From NCBI RefSeq assembly GCF_024868665.1, contig NC_079914.1:1953604-2017603 (forward strand): 64,000 nucleotides of DNA. Reading direction: 5' to 3'. Within the stretch, counting starts at the first letter, position 1, and each line of letters opens with the position of its first letter. The stretch is from Triplophysa rosa. Taxonomy: Eukaryota; Chordata; Actinopteri; Cypriniformes; Nemacheilidae. The position numbers and the translations under genes are program-made. Shown here piece after piece: positions 1 through 11,252 of this stretch. The notes beneath the pieces were generated by a model. That model saw nothing but the letters and a program-made list of their open reading frames with translations, did no database searches and was not told where the DNA came from.

Positions 1-1310
1 GAGAACTTTCTACTAGAGTAGAACAGCCCAGAGCTTTGCACTCTGGTCAATAAATTAGACTGTAGCACCTGCATTCACCAAAAGGGGTCATTGTTCAGCT
101 CAACACACAGTGGGACCAAGCCTTCAACCACACATATTCAATGGAATACGTGGAGCATGGCTCACTCTGGAAGCCCCACCCCCTTTTTACTGAATACGTC
201 ATCTTTTGCATCATGCATACTGTACAAGTGAGTACATTTACCAAAGATTTTGAACAACGTCTTTATGAAGAGAATGACAGCAGGTTACCACTCCAAGGAG
301 ATGGACCACGCCTTGCACCCGCCATCAACGGCCAGTGCTAGAGCTGCTCTTCACAAAAGACAATAATGCAGAACTAATGTCAACTATGTGGCCCCACTCA
401 CAGAACCACGTGACATTACATCCCAAGCTAGCTGCATCCTGGGCTACACAGAACACCACCTACAAGGTTCGTGAACTGTTAAAAGAACTGCCCACTCATG
501 TAAATGAGTGCTCAAGATGGTGCCATGTACACACCAAATGGCACCTGCGCTTCACCTCATGCCTGATCTACCCTTGCTGAATGGAGTTCCATCTGAAAGC
601 TGGACTTGCCAAACACTGCCTTAACACTGGTCTACACTGACAACGTGACCAGAACGAAAGGGGGGTAGCCGAGCACCAGCAGAAAACGGCTCTTACCACC
701 GCCCGAGGTCAGACGGCACCACCACAACTCCAACTCCAAGAGACTCCGAACTTGTCACGCCCTACTCCACTCACCAGTACTTCAATGAAAAACACAGGAG
801 CGTGACACCTGCTTTTGCCCAGCAATCACTGCAGATACTGTGAAGGCCAGAGAGCATGCTGCACCCGGCAAGCTTCACAAGAGGAACGTGATGTGAGTGA
901 CAAGATTGTGTATCATAACTTTGCCCAGCTACGGGAGACGTGGGGGAGGTTAGCTAGACAACGCCACTCCCCATGACACAGCAATACAGGCATTTGCATG
1001 GAAGCCAATCATGCCATCCCACCTGCTGTTTCATCCAGGACTGCTGCTGTGCATCTCCGTGGAGACAGGAAACACCCGAACCAACCTGTTGCAAGAACCA
1101 GCAAACAGGTGCAGGGCTGCTCTCCCTTGATGTCCAAGCAGGATGGAAGAGATGAAAAGGTACCCAAGTTGAGACAATGGCCGACCACTTGGGGACATTC
1201 TCTGCCTGTATGTCGAGATGCTGGGGACCAATAGGAACCGCCAGTCATCCCGCCATCATGATCCAACTATCCATCGTCAGCTGAACTTTACACTCGAACT
1301 TCAGCTCCCG
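1..1310 (+). pseudogene. Decayed endogenous retrovirus 3' internal region
   Basis: No long open frame exists here; all three forward frames have frequent stops. It is placed as the internal 3' part (env side) of an endogenous retrovirus because it runs directly into a polypurine tract and an LTR-like sequence with the same orientation. The piece is truncated by the window edge, so pol and the 5' LTR cannot be seen. No env motif could be recognised with confidence. It could instead be internal sequence of another LTR element. Confidence 0.4.
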
Positions 1311-1323
1311 AAAAGGGGGAATA
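1311..1323 (+). other. Polypurine tract before the 3' LTR
   Basis: An AAAAGGGGGAATA purine run lies immediately before TGTAGAGAATTTAG. A polypurine tract directly before a TG-starting LTR is the plus-strand primer of LTR retroelements and sets the + orientation of this copy. Confidence 0.5.
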
Positions 1324-2300
1324 TGTAGAGAATTTAGCATAAGCCAAATGGTCGGAGTCATTGAAAGAAGAGCCATCAACCCCCACTCCCTTTTGTCCTG
1401 GTTTCTTTTGCTATCATCATCAAAAGACCATAGCAAAAACCTGGCTCCAGGGGTCTGGTTTTAGAGTTTTGATAACGTTTTGTCTCTCTGTTGGATATTT
1501 ACGACCCCTATGCTTCAAGGCATTGGTGAGAAGTCTCTGTCTCATCTCTAACTTAACATCTGAGGCTAACAATAGAAATGTCCCTGACAATAGGAACTTA
1601 TGTGATTAAACTGATCTTTTCTATACATATATCTAACTATCTAGGTTGTGTGTTGGTGCTCGTGCCATTTTAAATAATCTGTCACTGTTAGATATACAAT
1701 TTTAATTCAGGCTTTGTTTATATGCGTTCCATCTGAATGAATCATGACTTGTTGCAATTCAAACCTGTCCATTTTTGATATATAAATGTTTGTCTTTACA
1801 ATTCCTCCTTGTACAGTATATATACATTGTGTGACCATAGAACACTTTCTTTTCATTAAGTTATAATTGGGAATGATATTTTGTAAAGTTGCCAGGAGGT
1901 CATAAAGATGCAAATTAGCTGTTGAGTGGACAAAGAACCTCTTCCCTGCTCAACTCTGATTGGTCGATTCAAACTCAGGTGGGCCTGCCCTCTCGTGAGT
2001 TTAAATATCGAGCCTGCTCTGAAAACCTCCCTTCTCTTCTCTTCCGGCTTCGTCTCTTCCTCTCGTCTCTTCAGAGACTGCCCTTCCCCCCCTGGGGAAA
2101 GGATGGAACAATGGACTTCTTCTGCCACGTGGTTAAGCCATGCGGGCCGATCACGAGGCCCGCAACCTGCAGGACTGCCTTTCTGAAACTTTTTGAACAA
2201 TTCCATCTCTACACGCGCATACGGATATCAGTCCAGCACAGAGCTTGCAAGTATCCGTTTCTATTTATAGAATAGCTGCGTTAAGTCTGTGCCTCTTTGT
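1324..2300 (+). mobile_element. Probable ERV LTR (3' boundary unresolved)
   Basis: The sequence starts with TG right after the polypurine tract. An inverted CCAAT box (ATTGG near 1960) and a TATA-like TTTAAATA at 2000-2007 are followed by a pyrimidine-rich stretch, the usual order of a U3 promoter. The end of R/U5 cannot be fixed because no second LTR of this family is in the window; 2300 is only an estimate, just before the CT microsatellite. Alignment to another copy would settle it. Confidence 0.4.
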
Positions 2301-2346
2301 TAAAGATGATTTTTATTGGTGTTCAGAAATCGCTGCCATGCCCTCG

Positions 2347-2508
<162 letters not shown>

Positions 2509-2880
2509 AGTGCTTCCTAGCGCATTTCATGTTTCATGTATTTGTGTGCGTTATGCGATCGTCATTGTTTTGTTGTCATGTAGAGTAAATCCTGTTTGGT
2601 AAAGTCACGTTACTTATGGCCATGAGATAATGTAAAGTATATAATATCATTGAGGCATTTGCTGGACGAATGCGTACAAGTATTGTTATGCTTTATATTA
2701 CTAATCAGAGACCGTAAAATATGTATATTTGATCACTAAACTAAACTAAACTAATTCCTTGACTGAAATGGATGTTTTAAATAACTAATTTCATGGATAT
2801 GATCTTGAAAGATCTGGTGGAGAACCATATTTGGTGAGCTTTGCTCATCAATATAATAACGTTAGCTAAAACCGCTACAT
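2509..2880. other. Unassigned AT-rich stretch
   Basis: No coding potential and no recognised repeat termini. A short CTAAA repeat (about 2738-2752) is the only visible structure. It may be the tail of the ERV or flanking DNA. Confidence 0.5.
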
Positions 2881-3296
2881 CTCATTGTTCCAAGGTTACC
2901 AAAGCGAGCAGGATGCAGTTCATGCCCAGACCTGATGGTAGAGCGGAGAATGGGAAGCGGCGACCTGACAAGAGCTGAGATGATAGAGCTGGATAAAGAA
3001 ACTTGACATGTCTTCACTACAAAATTTCAAATGCTAGTAGATTATTAATGATAATCTTAAATCTATAATTTACCTTATTACTAAGTTTATTTATTTTTAT
3101 TTAGCCTTGTTGTGCAAGCACTGTCGAGCTTGTGCAGAGGCAGCAGCTTTTGCCAGAGGGGAACTGGAATCCCTGGTTGGGCCTGGGTTCTCCTGAGGTT
3201 TTTTGGGTTCCTCGCCACCGTTTGCATACTGTTTTGCACTATTTGCCTGGCTGCTTTAGAATTAGAATTTTAAAGTTTTACTTAATTAATATTGCA
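2881..3296 (+). mobile_element. L2 LINE 3' UTR fragment, left part
   Basis: This closely matches, in inverse orientation, the 3' UTR of the longer L2 at about 50.48-50.94 kb (shared blocks include TCTCATTGTTCCAAGGTTAC and GCAGAGGCAGCAGCTTTTGC). It is a 5'-truncated insertion that starts inside the UTR. The copy is split at 3296 by a DNA transposon and resumes at 5203. Confidence 0.85.
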
Positions 3297-5202
3297 CAGG
3301 GCTCTAGACTAACTTTTTGCACTGGTGCGCCTAACTTTTTTTCTTAAGTTAAGTTAGGTGCACCAAAATTTTTGACCGCATCGCATTTAACACCGCAGTT
3401 TTACCAGTTCACTTTTTTTAAAATCGCTGTCCATATAGGCAAAATTGACTTGTAAATGATTAACTAACAATCTGGTCAACATAAAGTTCTTTATTTGAAG
3501 CACAATTCTACAAGAAAGGTAACTTACTGAAAAAGTATTGGTGCTTAAAGTGCTTCACTGAACTGAAACTTAAACTTAAAACATCTCAAGATAAATGGAC
3601 CAGGGCTTGACATAACCTGGGAGGTTGATGGCTCCGTGTCAAAGCATTGCTTATGATTTTCGGACGGATCAGGCCTTAATTTAACATTATTCACGAAAAA
3701 GTTGTCAATCGTTCTTTTCATCTTCTCTCATCATCCGCGGCTACATCCACTCTGTTTAACTGATGGGCCTATAGGCTCCTCACCTCTCTGTCTGACTGCA
3801 GCACACGCATTATCACACGTACACACCAGAGGTTGCGCTAGACTTTTTTATTGTCCATTATTTTGACTGACAGGCTCGTAAAAAATCCGTCATAATCTAA
3901 TATTACCCGTCACTATGGTGCAAGGTGGCGTTAGGTGGTAATGTATGTTCGTGATGTCATCACGCTGTACTCGCGTCTCGGAACTTGTTGTATTTTAATA
4001 CAACTGAATGCCCAATAAAGCCGTTGTTGTTTATATTCATCTATATATTTAATGTTTTAATGTTTATGTACATATGTGATTCGATCTGGGAAAACCCAAC
4101 ACATGGTGCAAATTTATATATTACAGTTTTTGATACCATATTCAAGCCCTTTCCAAATCAGTTTTTATTTTGCTCACACCTTGTGTATGTAACAAAAGTT
4201 ATGGCTGAGGTCGGCTGAAGCATTAGGATTTTCAGGAACGGAAATTGGAGGAAAACGGGTTTAAAGTTAAGTGATGAAAATAAAAGCACAACAGTCCAGT
4301 ATCACAAGTAAAAGTCACTTTAGAGTAGTAAAAGACTTACTCTAATAACAATTTAATAAAAAAAACATTCCCAGTGTTGAAATCTATAAAAATACTGTAC
4401 AAAACCGTTTGAATAAAACGAAAGTAAGGAAAATGGTGCAGGGCACACTTACGAGAGCTCTGCCATTATCAATCACTACACAAGGTAGCTCGCAAACATT
4501 ACGGATAACAACTAATAAGCAGTGACGCAAGTTTTACCTTGTTTATCATGTGCATAGTGTCTGGACTTTTGATCATCCCTTGTATGTTTTGCGATCGGAT
4601 AACTCCCGGTGCTGCAGACGGGGAGCTCTGTCATCTCACGAAAACATTGTATAAAAAACTTTGCATGCCGTAGTTTACACAGGACTGGCGGGAAATGTGC
4701 ATTGCTACTCCTTCATTCTTAATGTTATGTGGTTTACTTTGATAGGTGAACTGTCTTTCCCGCGTCCCAGCAGTAACAATGACGGGTGAAAACACGCACG
4801 CCCCTTCGCGAGCATATCACGCTCTAATGAAGGGAAACGGGGAGTTACAAATTGCCCTCATTGTAATCCGTCAAAATGATGGATGGACAGATGGCCTTCA
4901 GATTTTTCCGTCACTGGTAAAAAAAATCTGTCAGTGACAGAGAAATTTCGTTTAACGCGACCTCTGGTACACACACGTACAGGAAAATCTGGACCACGGC
5001 CAATCAGAGGGGGGCCCGCCCTTCACTATCTCTGATTGGTTTAGACCACGATATGGGCCTAATGTGTGTCTGTTGTTGAATCACAGGGAGACTTTCAGAG
5101 TCGTGGAGACTTTTTTTCCCTCGAACGGCTGGTCGCAGCGGTGCGACCTCAGATTTTTCTTAGTCGCACCATTGAGAAATAAGGTCGCACTCTAGAGCCC
5201 TG
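3297..5202. mobile_element. hAT-like DNA transposon inserted in the L2 copy
   Basis: The left end reads CAGGGCTCTAGACTAAC and the right end is the inverse TCTAGAGCCCTG, giving a 12-bp perfect terminal inverted repeat. The flanking L2 sequence is duplicated as TTGCA at 3292-3296 and 5203-5207. A 5-bp duplication fits hAT subgroups with short target sites; ordinary hATs make 8 bp. No transposase remains. Removing the element and one TTGCA restores the L2 sequence seen at about 50.48 kb. Confidence 0.75.
3837..4966. mobile_element. Nested non-autonomous hAT element (8-bp TSD)
   Basis: The termini CAGAGGTTGCGCTAGAC and the inverse of CAGAGGTCGCGTTAAAC form imperfect inverted repeats, and the 8-bp target duplication GTACACAC is exact at 3829-3836 and 4967-4974. 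This is diagnostic of the hAT superfamily. The 1130-bp body has no transposase. It sits inside the hAT-like element 3297-5202 and is therefore the youngest of three insertions here. Confidence 0.85.
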
Positions 5203-5405
5203 TTGCATATTGGAATTTATAGTCTGTTTAATATTTGACCTGTGTTTCTCTCTCCTTTATCTTAAATGTGTGCTTTTCACTGTGCATGTGTGTGCGTGCA
5301 TGCATGTCTGTGTGTGTGCGTGTACGTGCATGTTTCTGTGCATCCGTGTGTGTGCGCATTTGTGTGTGTCTGTGTTTATGTGTGTTAGTACGTATGCATA
5401 TTGTG
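5203..5405 (+). mobile_element. L2 LINE 3' UTR fragment, right part
   Basis: Continues the L2 UTR after the hAT insertion (GGAATTTATAGTCTG matches inverted 50.47 kb), including the GT-rich microsatellite tract at about 5283-5390. It stops before the conserved L2 3' tail, where the 5406 repeat begins. Confidence 0.8.
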
Positions 5406-6010
5406 TTTCACGAGTTCACCTCGCATATAATAACTACAGATGGGGGGGATATTATGCGTATTTGAACTCCGGGTATTTCCGGGTAACTCCAGTATTTTGT
5501 CCGGGGAGAGGGCCCCGGGTCCGGTCTGTGCCCGGACTCCGGTCGTTCCCCCTGTTATGCTGCGGTAAAATAGGCTGATGGTGAGGAGTTGGGGTGGAGG
5601 AGGGATGCTGCGAAAATGTAGAGAGAATGAGGGTAAGGCGTCTTGTCTATTTGTAGGGGATTATTGGTGAGATTGGTTATTGGAAGCCAGCCTGGTTAGT
5701 TATCTTATTGTGAGATTGGTCATAGAAAGCCAGCTGGGTTAATTATCTGAATGGTGAGATTGGTCATTGCAAACCAGCCGGGTATCTGCACATACTCCTC
5801 CCGAACTTTGTTAATAAAACATCATTTCACGAGTTCACCTCGCATATAATAACTACAGATGGGGGACGGATATTATGCGTATTTGGCGTGCTGTCCCGGG
5901 GAGAGGGCTCCGAGGTCGGTGGTTCCTCCGAACTCGGAGCGCCCGCCCCTTGTCCGGGGAGAGGGCCCCGGGTCCGGTGTGTGCCTGTACTCAGGTCGTT
6001 CCCCCAAAAT
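5406..6010. repeat. Direct-repeat unit of about 419 bp, unknown family
   Basis: A roughly 60-bp block starting TTTCACGAGTTCACCTCGCA occurs at 5406-5464 and again at 5825-5885. A GC-rich block, GGGGAGAGGGCCCCGGGTCC, follows each copy (about 5502 and 5954). Between them are three imperfect copies of a roughly 50-bp GATTGGTCAT-type unit (about 5668-5790) and an AATAAA (5811-5820 region) just before the second copy. This could be a pair of short LTR-like repeats or a tandem duplication. No coding sequence seen. Confidence 0.6.
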
Positions 6011-6094
6011 ATGCAATTGACGTGGGACAGCAGCCGGAGCAACGTGATCCCCAAAAAGGCTGGCTTGAGGTTGATGGCCCTTCCTAATCTGTAG

Positions 6095-6610
6095 GACATG
6101 AGTGAGGCACTACTGCAGCCGTGCGGAGTCTGGAAAAGGCTCCTGCAGAATTGTCACTGCTGCGGTAGTGCAGAGTAAGGATGGGGCTCCGTGGGAGCGA
6201 ATGGGAGAGATGCTGTTCTGCCCTCTGAGGAGAGGGTTGAGCTCCTGGGAGAGCAGGTACTGCAGGTGCAGTGGGAAATTGATAGGAAGGCTCCTGCGAG
6301 AGTAGCACTACTGCGGTAGTGCAAAGTATAGAAAAGGCTCCGGGGGAGCGGCACTGCTGCGGCAGTGCTGAGTAGAGAAAAGGCTCCTGAAGGAACGAAG
6401 GTAGGAGAAACTGCAGCGGCCTCAGAGAAGAGGACTGGGCTCCATTGGAGCGAGCGCTGCTGCGGCAGTAGTGAAGGAAGAAAGAAGGCTCGTCTGGGTG
6501 CGGCACTACTGCGGCAGTGCGGAGTATAGAAAAGGCTCCTGCGGGAGCGATACTGCTGCGGCAGTGCTGAGTAAAGTTTAGCGGGAGCAGGGGTAGGGGA
6601 AGCTGCAGTG
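6095..6610. repeat. GC-rich higher-order minisatellite
   Basis: Imperfect units carry the hairpin-forming CACTGCTGCGGCAGTG followed by an AGTATAGAAAAGGCTCC-type block. A marker block (GGTAGGAGAAACTGCAGCGG and variants) recurs near 6200, 6395 and 6585, giving a higher-order period of about 190 bp. Long open frames on either strand here result from the absence of stops in the repeat. Confidence 0.7.
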
Positions 6611-6937
6611 GCCTCTATAAATCTATAACAAAAAACTGTAAAAATGCATCGCACGTCTTTGCGCACATGTTCTATAGATCTAAGGTTACTAGTGGTTGCA
6701 TGGTTACCTTTTCCTACGACTCCTATGACGTAATCACGTTCTGTGCACTATGACCCTAAGGTTTGTCGCATGTGGTGACATCACAAGCCGCGGCATTGGA
6801 TCTCCGTTTGCGGTATGCTGTACGTTCTACTCGTCGTTGTGTCTCTTTATCATTACAGTCCGTTGCTTGATCATTTCTTTCACACATGCACATTTACAAA
6901 CACAACTGAAAACACACACACTTGGATGCGTAACGTT

Positions 6938-7300
6938 ATGACTGCACGGAAAAAGAAGTATACGAGCGCGGAGGATTTGGAGCTACTACTCACTTCCGAC
7001 GAAGATTAACTTTCCGACTGCTTATCTGCTCCAGTTTCAATCAATTTCTATTAATGTGCGAGGCCTGCCAAGTGCCCCTCTGTGTAATTCTGGACAGGAA
7101 CTGCCACAAGTCTCATCACAGCTAGGCTGTGTATATGTAACGGTGTCTTTCAGTATGTTTAGGTTTGTTTTGGGTTATTTATGTTTTATTTATTTATTTA
7201 TCTTTTTGACCCCACAAATTCAAATGCACTCCATTTATGTGTGAAACATGTCAAGAGCCCCTCTGCGTTATTCTGGTCAGGAACTGTCACAAGTGTCATC
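6938..7300 (+). pseudogene. piggyBac-like transposase relic
   Basis: A short open frame ending at 7009 encodes a basic start followed by an acidic SDED-type end, resembling piggyBac N-termini. From about 7047 the frame reads CEACQVPLCVILDRNCHKSH, the Cys/His-rich C-terminal finger of piggyBac transposases (CxxCxxPLC...H). A second copy of the same finger, CETCQEPLCVILVRNCHKCH, starts near 7231. The DDD catalytic core is missing, so this is a deleted copy with a duplicated tail. The finger is the reliable part; the N-terminus is weak. Confidence 0.5.
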
Positions 7301-7741
7301 ACAGCCTTTTTGCATCTATAGTTCTGATAAATATACAGATATTAGGGTAATTTATTATTTTACATGGTCTGTTTTAGCCGTTCAATCAACATTGCTCTCA
7401 AAAGCAGTATTTTAAAAATGATAAAATATTATAAAAAACATAATAGTTTGTGACAATTATTACACTTAGCATTGTCTTTTTGTGATTTCGCAAAATGCAG
7501 CCACACTTTAGAGCATCTTTCACAGCCCATCGTGTGAACTGACTTTTAGTATTTGAGTGGAAGGTCCTCGCAGATGGCTATGTCAGGTCAGGTGACTCAG
7601 GTCTTGACAGATGACTTGAAAATTATGTGACCGTGCAGTCCAGAATTGTTAAGTGGAATCGTATTATTTTTTTTAAAGGATCCTATTCCTTTCTTATGGA
7701 TCCGATTCCAGAATTGGTATCGACTTTCGATTCCCAACCCT
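7301..7741. other. Unassigned stretch ending in a degenerate transposon terminus
   Basis: AT-rich, non-coding. The last 60 bp (GATTCC repeats ending CGATTCCCAACCCTA) look like the terminal part of a hAT-type MITE, but the opposite end was not found. Confidence 0.35.
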
Positions 7742-9184
7742 ACACACAGCCATTAATGTCTAAACCGCTGGCAACAAAAGTGAGTACATCACTAAGTGAA
7801 AATGTCCAAATTGGGCCCAAAGTGTCAATATTTTGTGTGGCCAGAACTATTTTCTACTTTTTTTAAACTACTTTTTTTTAACCCTCTTGGGCATGGAGTT
7901 CACCAGAGCTTTACAGGTTGCCACTGGAGTCCTCTTGCACTCCTCCTTGACGACATCACAGAGCTGGTGGATGTTAGAGACCTTGAGCTCCTCCACCTTC
8001 CGTTTGAGGATGCCCCACAGATGCTCAATAATGTTTAGGTCTTCACCTTTATCCTCAGCTTCTTTAGCAAGGCAGTGCTCATCATGTCTGGGGTCGTTAT
8101 GGAATACTGCCCTGCGGCCCAGTCTCCAAAGGGAGGTGATCATGCTCTGCTTCAGTGTGTCACAGTACATGTTGGCATTCATGGTTCCCTCAATGAACTT
8201 TAGCTCTCCAGTGCCAGCAGCACTCATGCAGCCCCAGACCATGACACTACCATGCTTGACTGTAGGCAAGACACACTTGTCTTTGTACTCCTCACCTGGT
8301 TGCAGCCACACACGCTTGACACCATCTGAACCAAATAAGTTTATCTTGGTCTCATCAGACCACAGGACATGGTTCCAGTAATCCATGTCCTTAGTCTGCT
8401 TGTCTTCAGCAAACTTTTTGTGGGCTTTCTTGTGCATCATCTTTAGAAGAGGCTTCCTTCTGGGACGACAGCCGTGCAGACCAATTTGATGCAGTGTGCG
8501 GCGTATCGTCGGAGTACTGACAGGCTGACCCCCCACCCCTTCAACCTCTGCAGCAATGCTGGCAGCACTCATACGTCTATTTCCCATAGACAACCTCTGG
8601 ATATGATGCAGAGCACGAGCACTCAACTTCTTTGGTCGAACATGGCGAGGCCTGTTCTTAGTGGAACCTGTCCAGTTAAACTGCTATATAGTCTTGGCCA
8701 CCAAGCTGCAGCTCAGTTTCAGCATCTTGGCCATCTTTATGTAGAGCAGCAATTCTTTTTTTCAGATCCTCAGAGAGTTCTTTGCCATGAGGTGCCATGT
8801 TGAACTTCCAGTGACCAGTATGAGAGAGTGAGAGCGATAACACCAAATTTAAGACATCTGCTCCCCATTCACACCTGAGACCTTGTAACACTAATGTATC
8901 GCATGACACCGGGGAGGGAAAATGGCTAATTTGGCCCAATTTGGACAATTTCACTTAGGGGTGTACTCACTTTTGTGGCTAACGGTTTAGACATTAATGG
9001 CTGTGTGTTGAGTTATTTTGAGGGGACAGCAAATTTAAACTGTTATACAAGCTCTAGACTCACTACTTTATATTGTAGCAAAGTGTTATTTCTTCAGTGT
9101 TATCACATATGAAAAAGAAGAAAAGATATAATAAAATATTTACAAAAATTTGAGGGGTGTACCTACTTCTGTGAGATACTGTAT
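7742..9184 (-). mobile_element. Tc1-like transposon, left end truncated
   Basis: The inverted repeats match over about 70 bp: left 7742 ACACAGCCATTAATGTC onward and the inverse at about 8940-9008. The right inverted repeat continues to a terminus ending TACTGTA near 9184, whereas the left starts abruptly, so some 180 bp of the left end is lost. The inverted repeats enclose a Tc1-family transposase gene on the minus strand. The TA target cannot be verified because of the truncation. Confidence 0.85.
7868..8798 (-). pseudogene. Tc1/mariner-family transposase, inactive
   Basis: DDE transposase that would cut and paste its Tc1 element at TA sites. The start is taken at the ATG whose complement is at 8796-8798 (MAPHGKELSEDLKKRI, the usual Tc1 start). 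The helix-turn-helix region follows, then the catalytic LWSDETKINLFG with the first Asp, VWGCMSAAGTGEL, and the terminal DLNIIEHLWGILK with the Glu. The frame is shifted near 8670-8630, and residues around the second catalytic Asp (HNDPRHDEHCLAKEAEDKG) are rearranged and shortened. It cannot be functional as it stands. Confidence 0.85.
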
Positions 9185-9459
9185 ATTCAAAGTCTGAATA
9201 AATTCTGTATGGTTTTTCTTTCTTTCTTTCTGGTACTTTAGTTGATTTACTTTATTAGATTTATTTCAACAGTTTTTTTTATGAGACTGTAATATGCAAT
9301 ATACACAGAAATTAAATTACACAACAATTCCTTTAATAAACACTAATAATTAATTAATTAATTTCATACATTTACATTTGTAATCCATTTAAATTGCAGT
9401 GTATCCACTTATATTTTAGGAATATTGTAAAGCTTGTGAATGTGTGTTTGTCTATACAG

Positions 9460-9596
9460 AGCTGTTGGGGATGTGGTCTACCCCCTCAGCACCCGAAGAA
9501 GCGAAGACAGCCCTACCCACTCCCGCTTTAGTTCCCGCCCACCTACTCAGACCGGCAGCCGACCCAGCACCGCCAAATCCATACGGCAAACAACGG
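9460..9596 (+). CDS. Candidate internal coding exon A (ARMC9-like gene by synteny)
   Basis: It is bounded by the acceptor TTTGTCTATACAG and the donor G|GTACAT. The frame reads AVGDVVYPLSTRRSEDS, then a Ser/Pro/Thr/Arg-rich stretch ending SIRQTT. One leading base and one trailing base make it phase 2 to phase 1, and its trailing G joins the first CC of exon B to make an Ala codon. No domain is recognised; the composition fits a disordered C-terminal tail. In mammals the gene directly upstream of B3GNT7, on the same strand, is ARMC9, hence the suggestion. It is not recognised from sequence alone. Confidence 0.5.
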
Positions 9597-10313
9597 GTAC
9601 ATACAGCGTTGATTAACACAACATATCTCTATCCTTCTGTCACAACAAGATACTTATACTGATTTACTTTTTTTTATTTTAGAAAAAGCTGGTCACGTGA
9701 CCTTTTCGTAATGTCATTTCAACCTTTTATTGCCCTGTGTCTGCCTTGTTTTTTGAGCCTTTAGGAGGATGATATCACAGTTCCAGCTTTAATGCATGTT
9801 CATCATTTCTCTGAAATGAATTTCTGTTGCTTTTGGTCTGGTTTGTGTCTTCTGGGCCCTTTGCATTCTGTTTTAGATGCATGAGCAGATGAAGCCACTT
9901 TGATTTGCCTTCCAGTGCCTGCAGGCGGGGGTTAGTCTGAGAATGTTACTGTTGAATATGATAAAGAGGGTTTTTCGCATTCCCTTTGCATACTCTCACC
10001 AAAAGACTGATAAGAACAAAGTGTTACCACAAATGTTTCAGTTTTTGGATGATTTGAAGTTTTGAAACCGTTGAAATGGTAGTAGGTACTTTTCATGAAT
10101 AGTAAAATCAATAAATATTTTTTATATGATGTTTTTGTAGTATGTTTTTGTGATGTCTGAATGTAGTATAAAATCCAGTTCCCCTTCAGTCGGTCTCTCG
10201 ATGTTGTGTTGAGAGACAGACTGGGTTTGATCTTGAGAGCCTATCATCTCCGAGAGGAATTTTAAAACGCCAATGGGCTTGGCGAATGGCACACGCACGC
10301 AAGTCCCTGCCCC

Positions 10314-11252
10314 GTGCATACAGGTATAAAAGGAAGATGGCGGCAGTCATTCATTCATCATTTGTTCTTCGGTACCTGCGTGGCATATGATTGTCAAGCA
10401 TTAACTCTTCGAGACTCTTCATACTTCTGGATTTATGACGCAGAGCAGCAGACTTCTCCTCCTGAGAGCGGACTTCCCCTGGGCGTCCTGCAGCGAGCTA
10501 CAGACATAAAAGAGCAAATTTCTCACAGTTGTGAGCATGTCTTTGGGTGTGACAGACTCATCCCTGAGTCAGACGGGCATGACACCTGCGTCACATGCTT
10601 GGGGGTCAAGCATGCTGAGGCAGGGTTTGTCGATCCGGCATGTTCTGTTTGCGAGAACATGGCGATTAAGGTGTTGCAGTCACTGCTGGCTACATTCTTT
10701 GTGAGCTCTGCCGCCACCCCGTCTGCTTCCCAAGCAATTTCAACTGCTGCTTCGGCGAGGTCAACCGCTTCGGCGAACAGCGGGGGTGATTTGGGGGTTC
10801 CTATGGATGTCGCTCCGTCAGCAACGGCTTTGCGGACCACCCATACCCCAGCACACTCACCTGGCTCGTCCCCGATGGGCGGCGGTAGACCGTCCCATAG
10901 CGGGCAGACTCCACAGAGAGATGAGGACGAATTCTCTGTCATAGCATCGGATAGCTACCTCCTGGCATCAGATGCAGAAGACCTCTCTGAGCTCTTGCCC
11001 CCGGGCAGTCGAGATGTCAGCCATGCTTGCCCGGGTAGCCGCGTTACACTGCCCTCCCCGAAATGCTCATGGCTGCGGATTCGTTTGCTGTCACGGTTCT
11101 TGAGGGCTTGGCAAGAGTGCACCAGCCCGTCATGCTGGCTAGAGAGGACAATCCGTCTCGGTTATGCGATCCAGTTCAGGACGAGGTTCCCGTGCTACGG
11201 GACGAGGTTGCCGCCCTTCTGGCGAAAGGTGCGATCGAACCCGTCCTTCTAA
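10314..11252 (+). pseudogene. DIRS gag-like ORF (ORF1)
   Basis: The open frame starts next to the inverted-repeat promoter. A Cys-rich block around residues 75-115 (CEHVFGCD, CVTCLGVKHAEAG, CSVCENM) has the spacing seen in fish DIRS ORF1 proteins. It is followed by an Ala/Ser-rich stretch and the acidic DEDEFSVIASDSYLLASDAE segment. The C-terminal part (from about residue 255) reads through into DNA that another frame uses for the RT leader, so the ORF1/RT boundary overlaps as usual for DIRS. Confidence 0.6.

Noticed and set aside
3985..4218. 77-codon open frame
   Set aside because: Lies within the non-autonomous hAT 3837-4966, AT-rich, no recognisable domain.
6154..6666. 170-codon minus-strand open frame
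   Set aside because: It lies entirely in the GC-rich minisatellite; the frame is open because the repeat lacks stops, and the product is repetitive with no domain.
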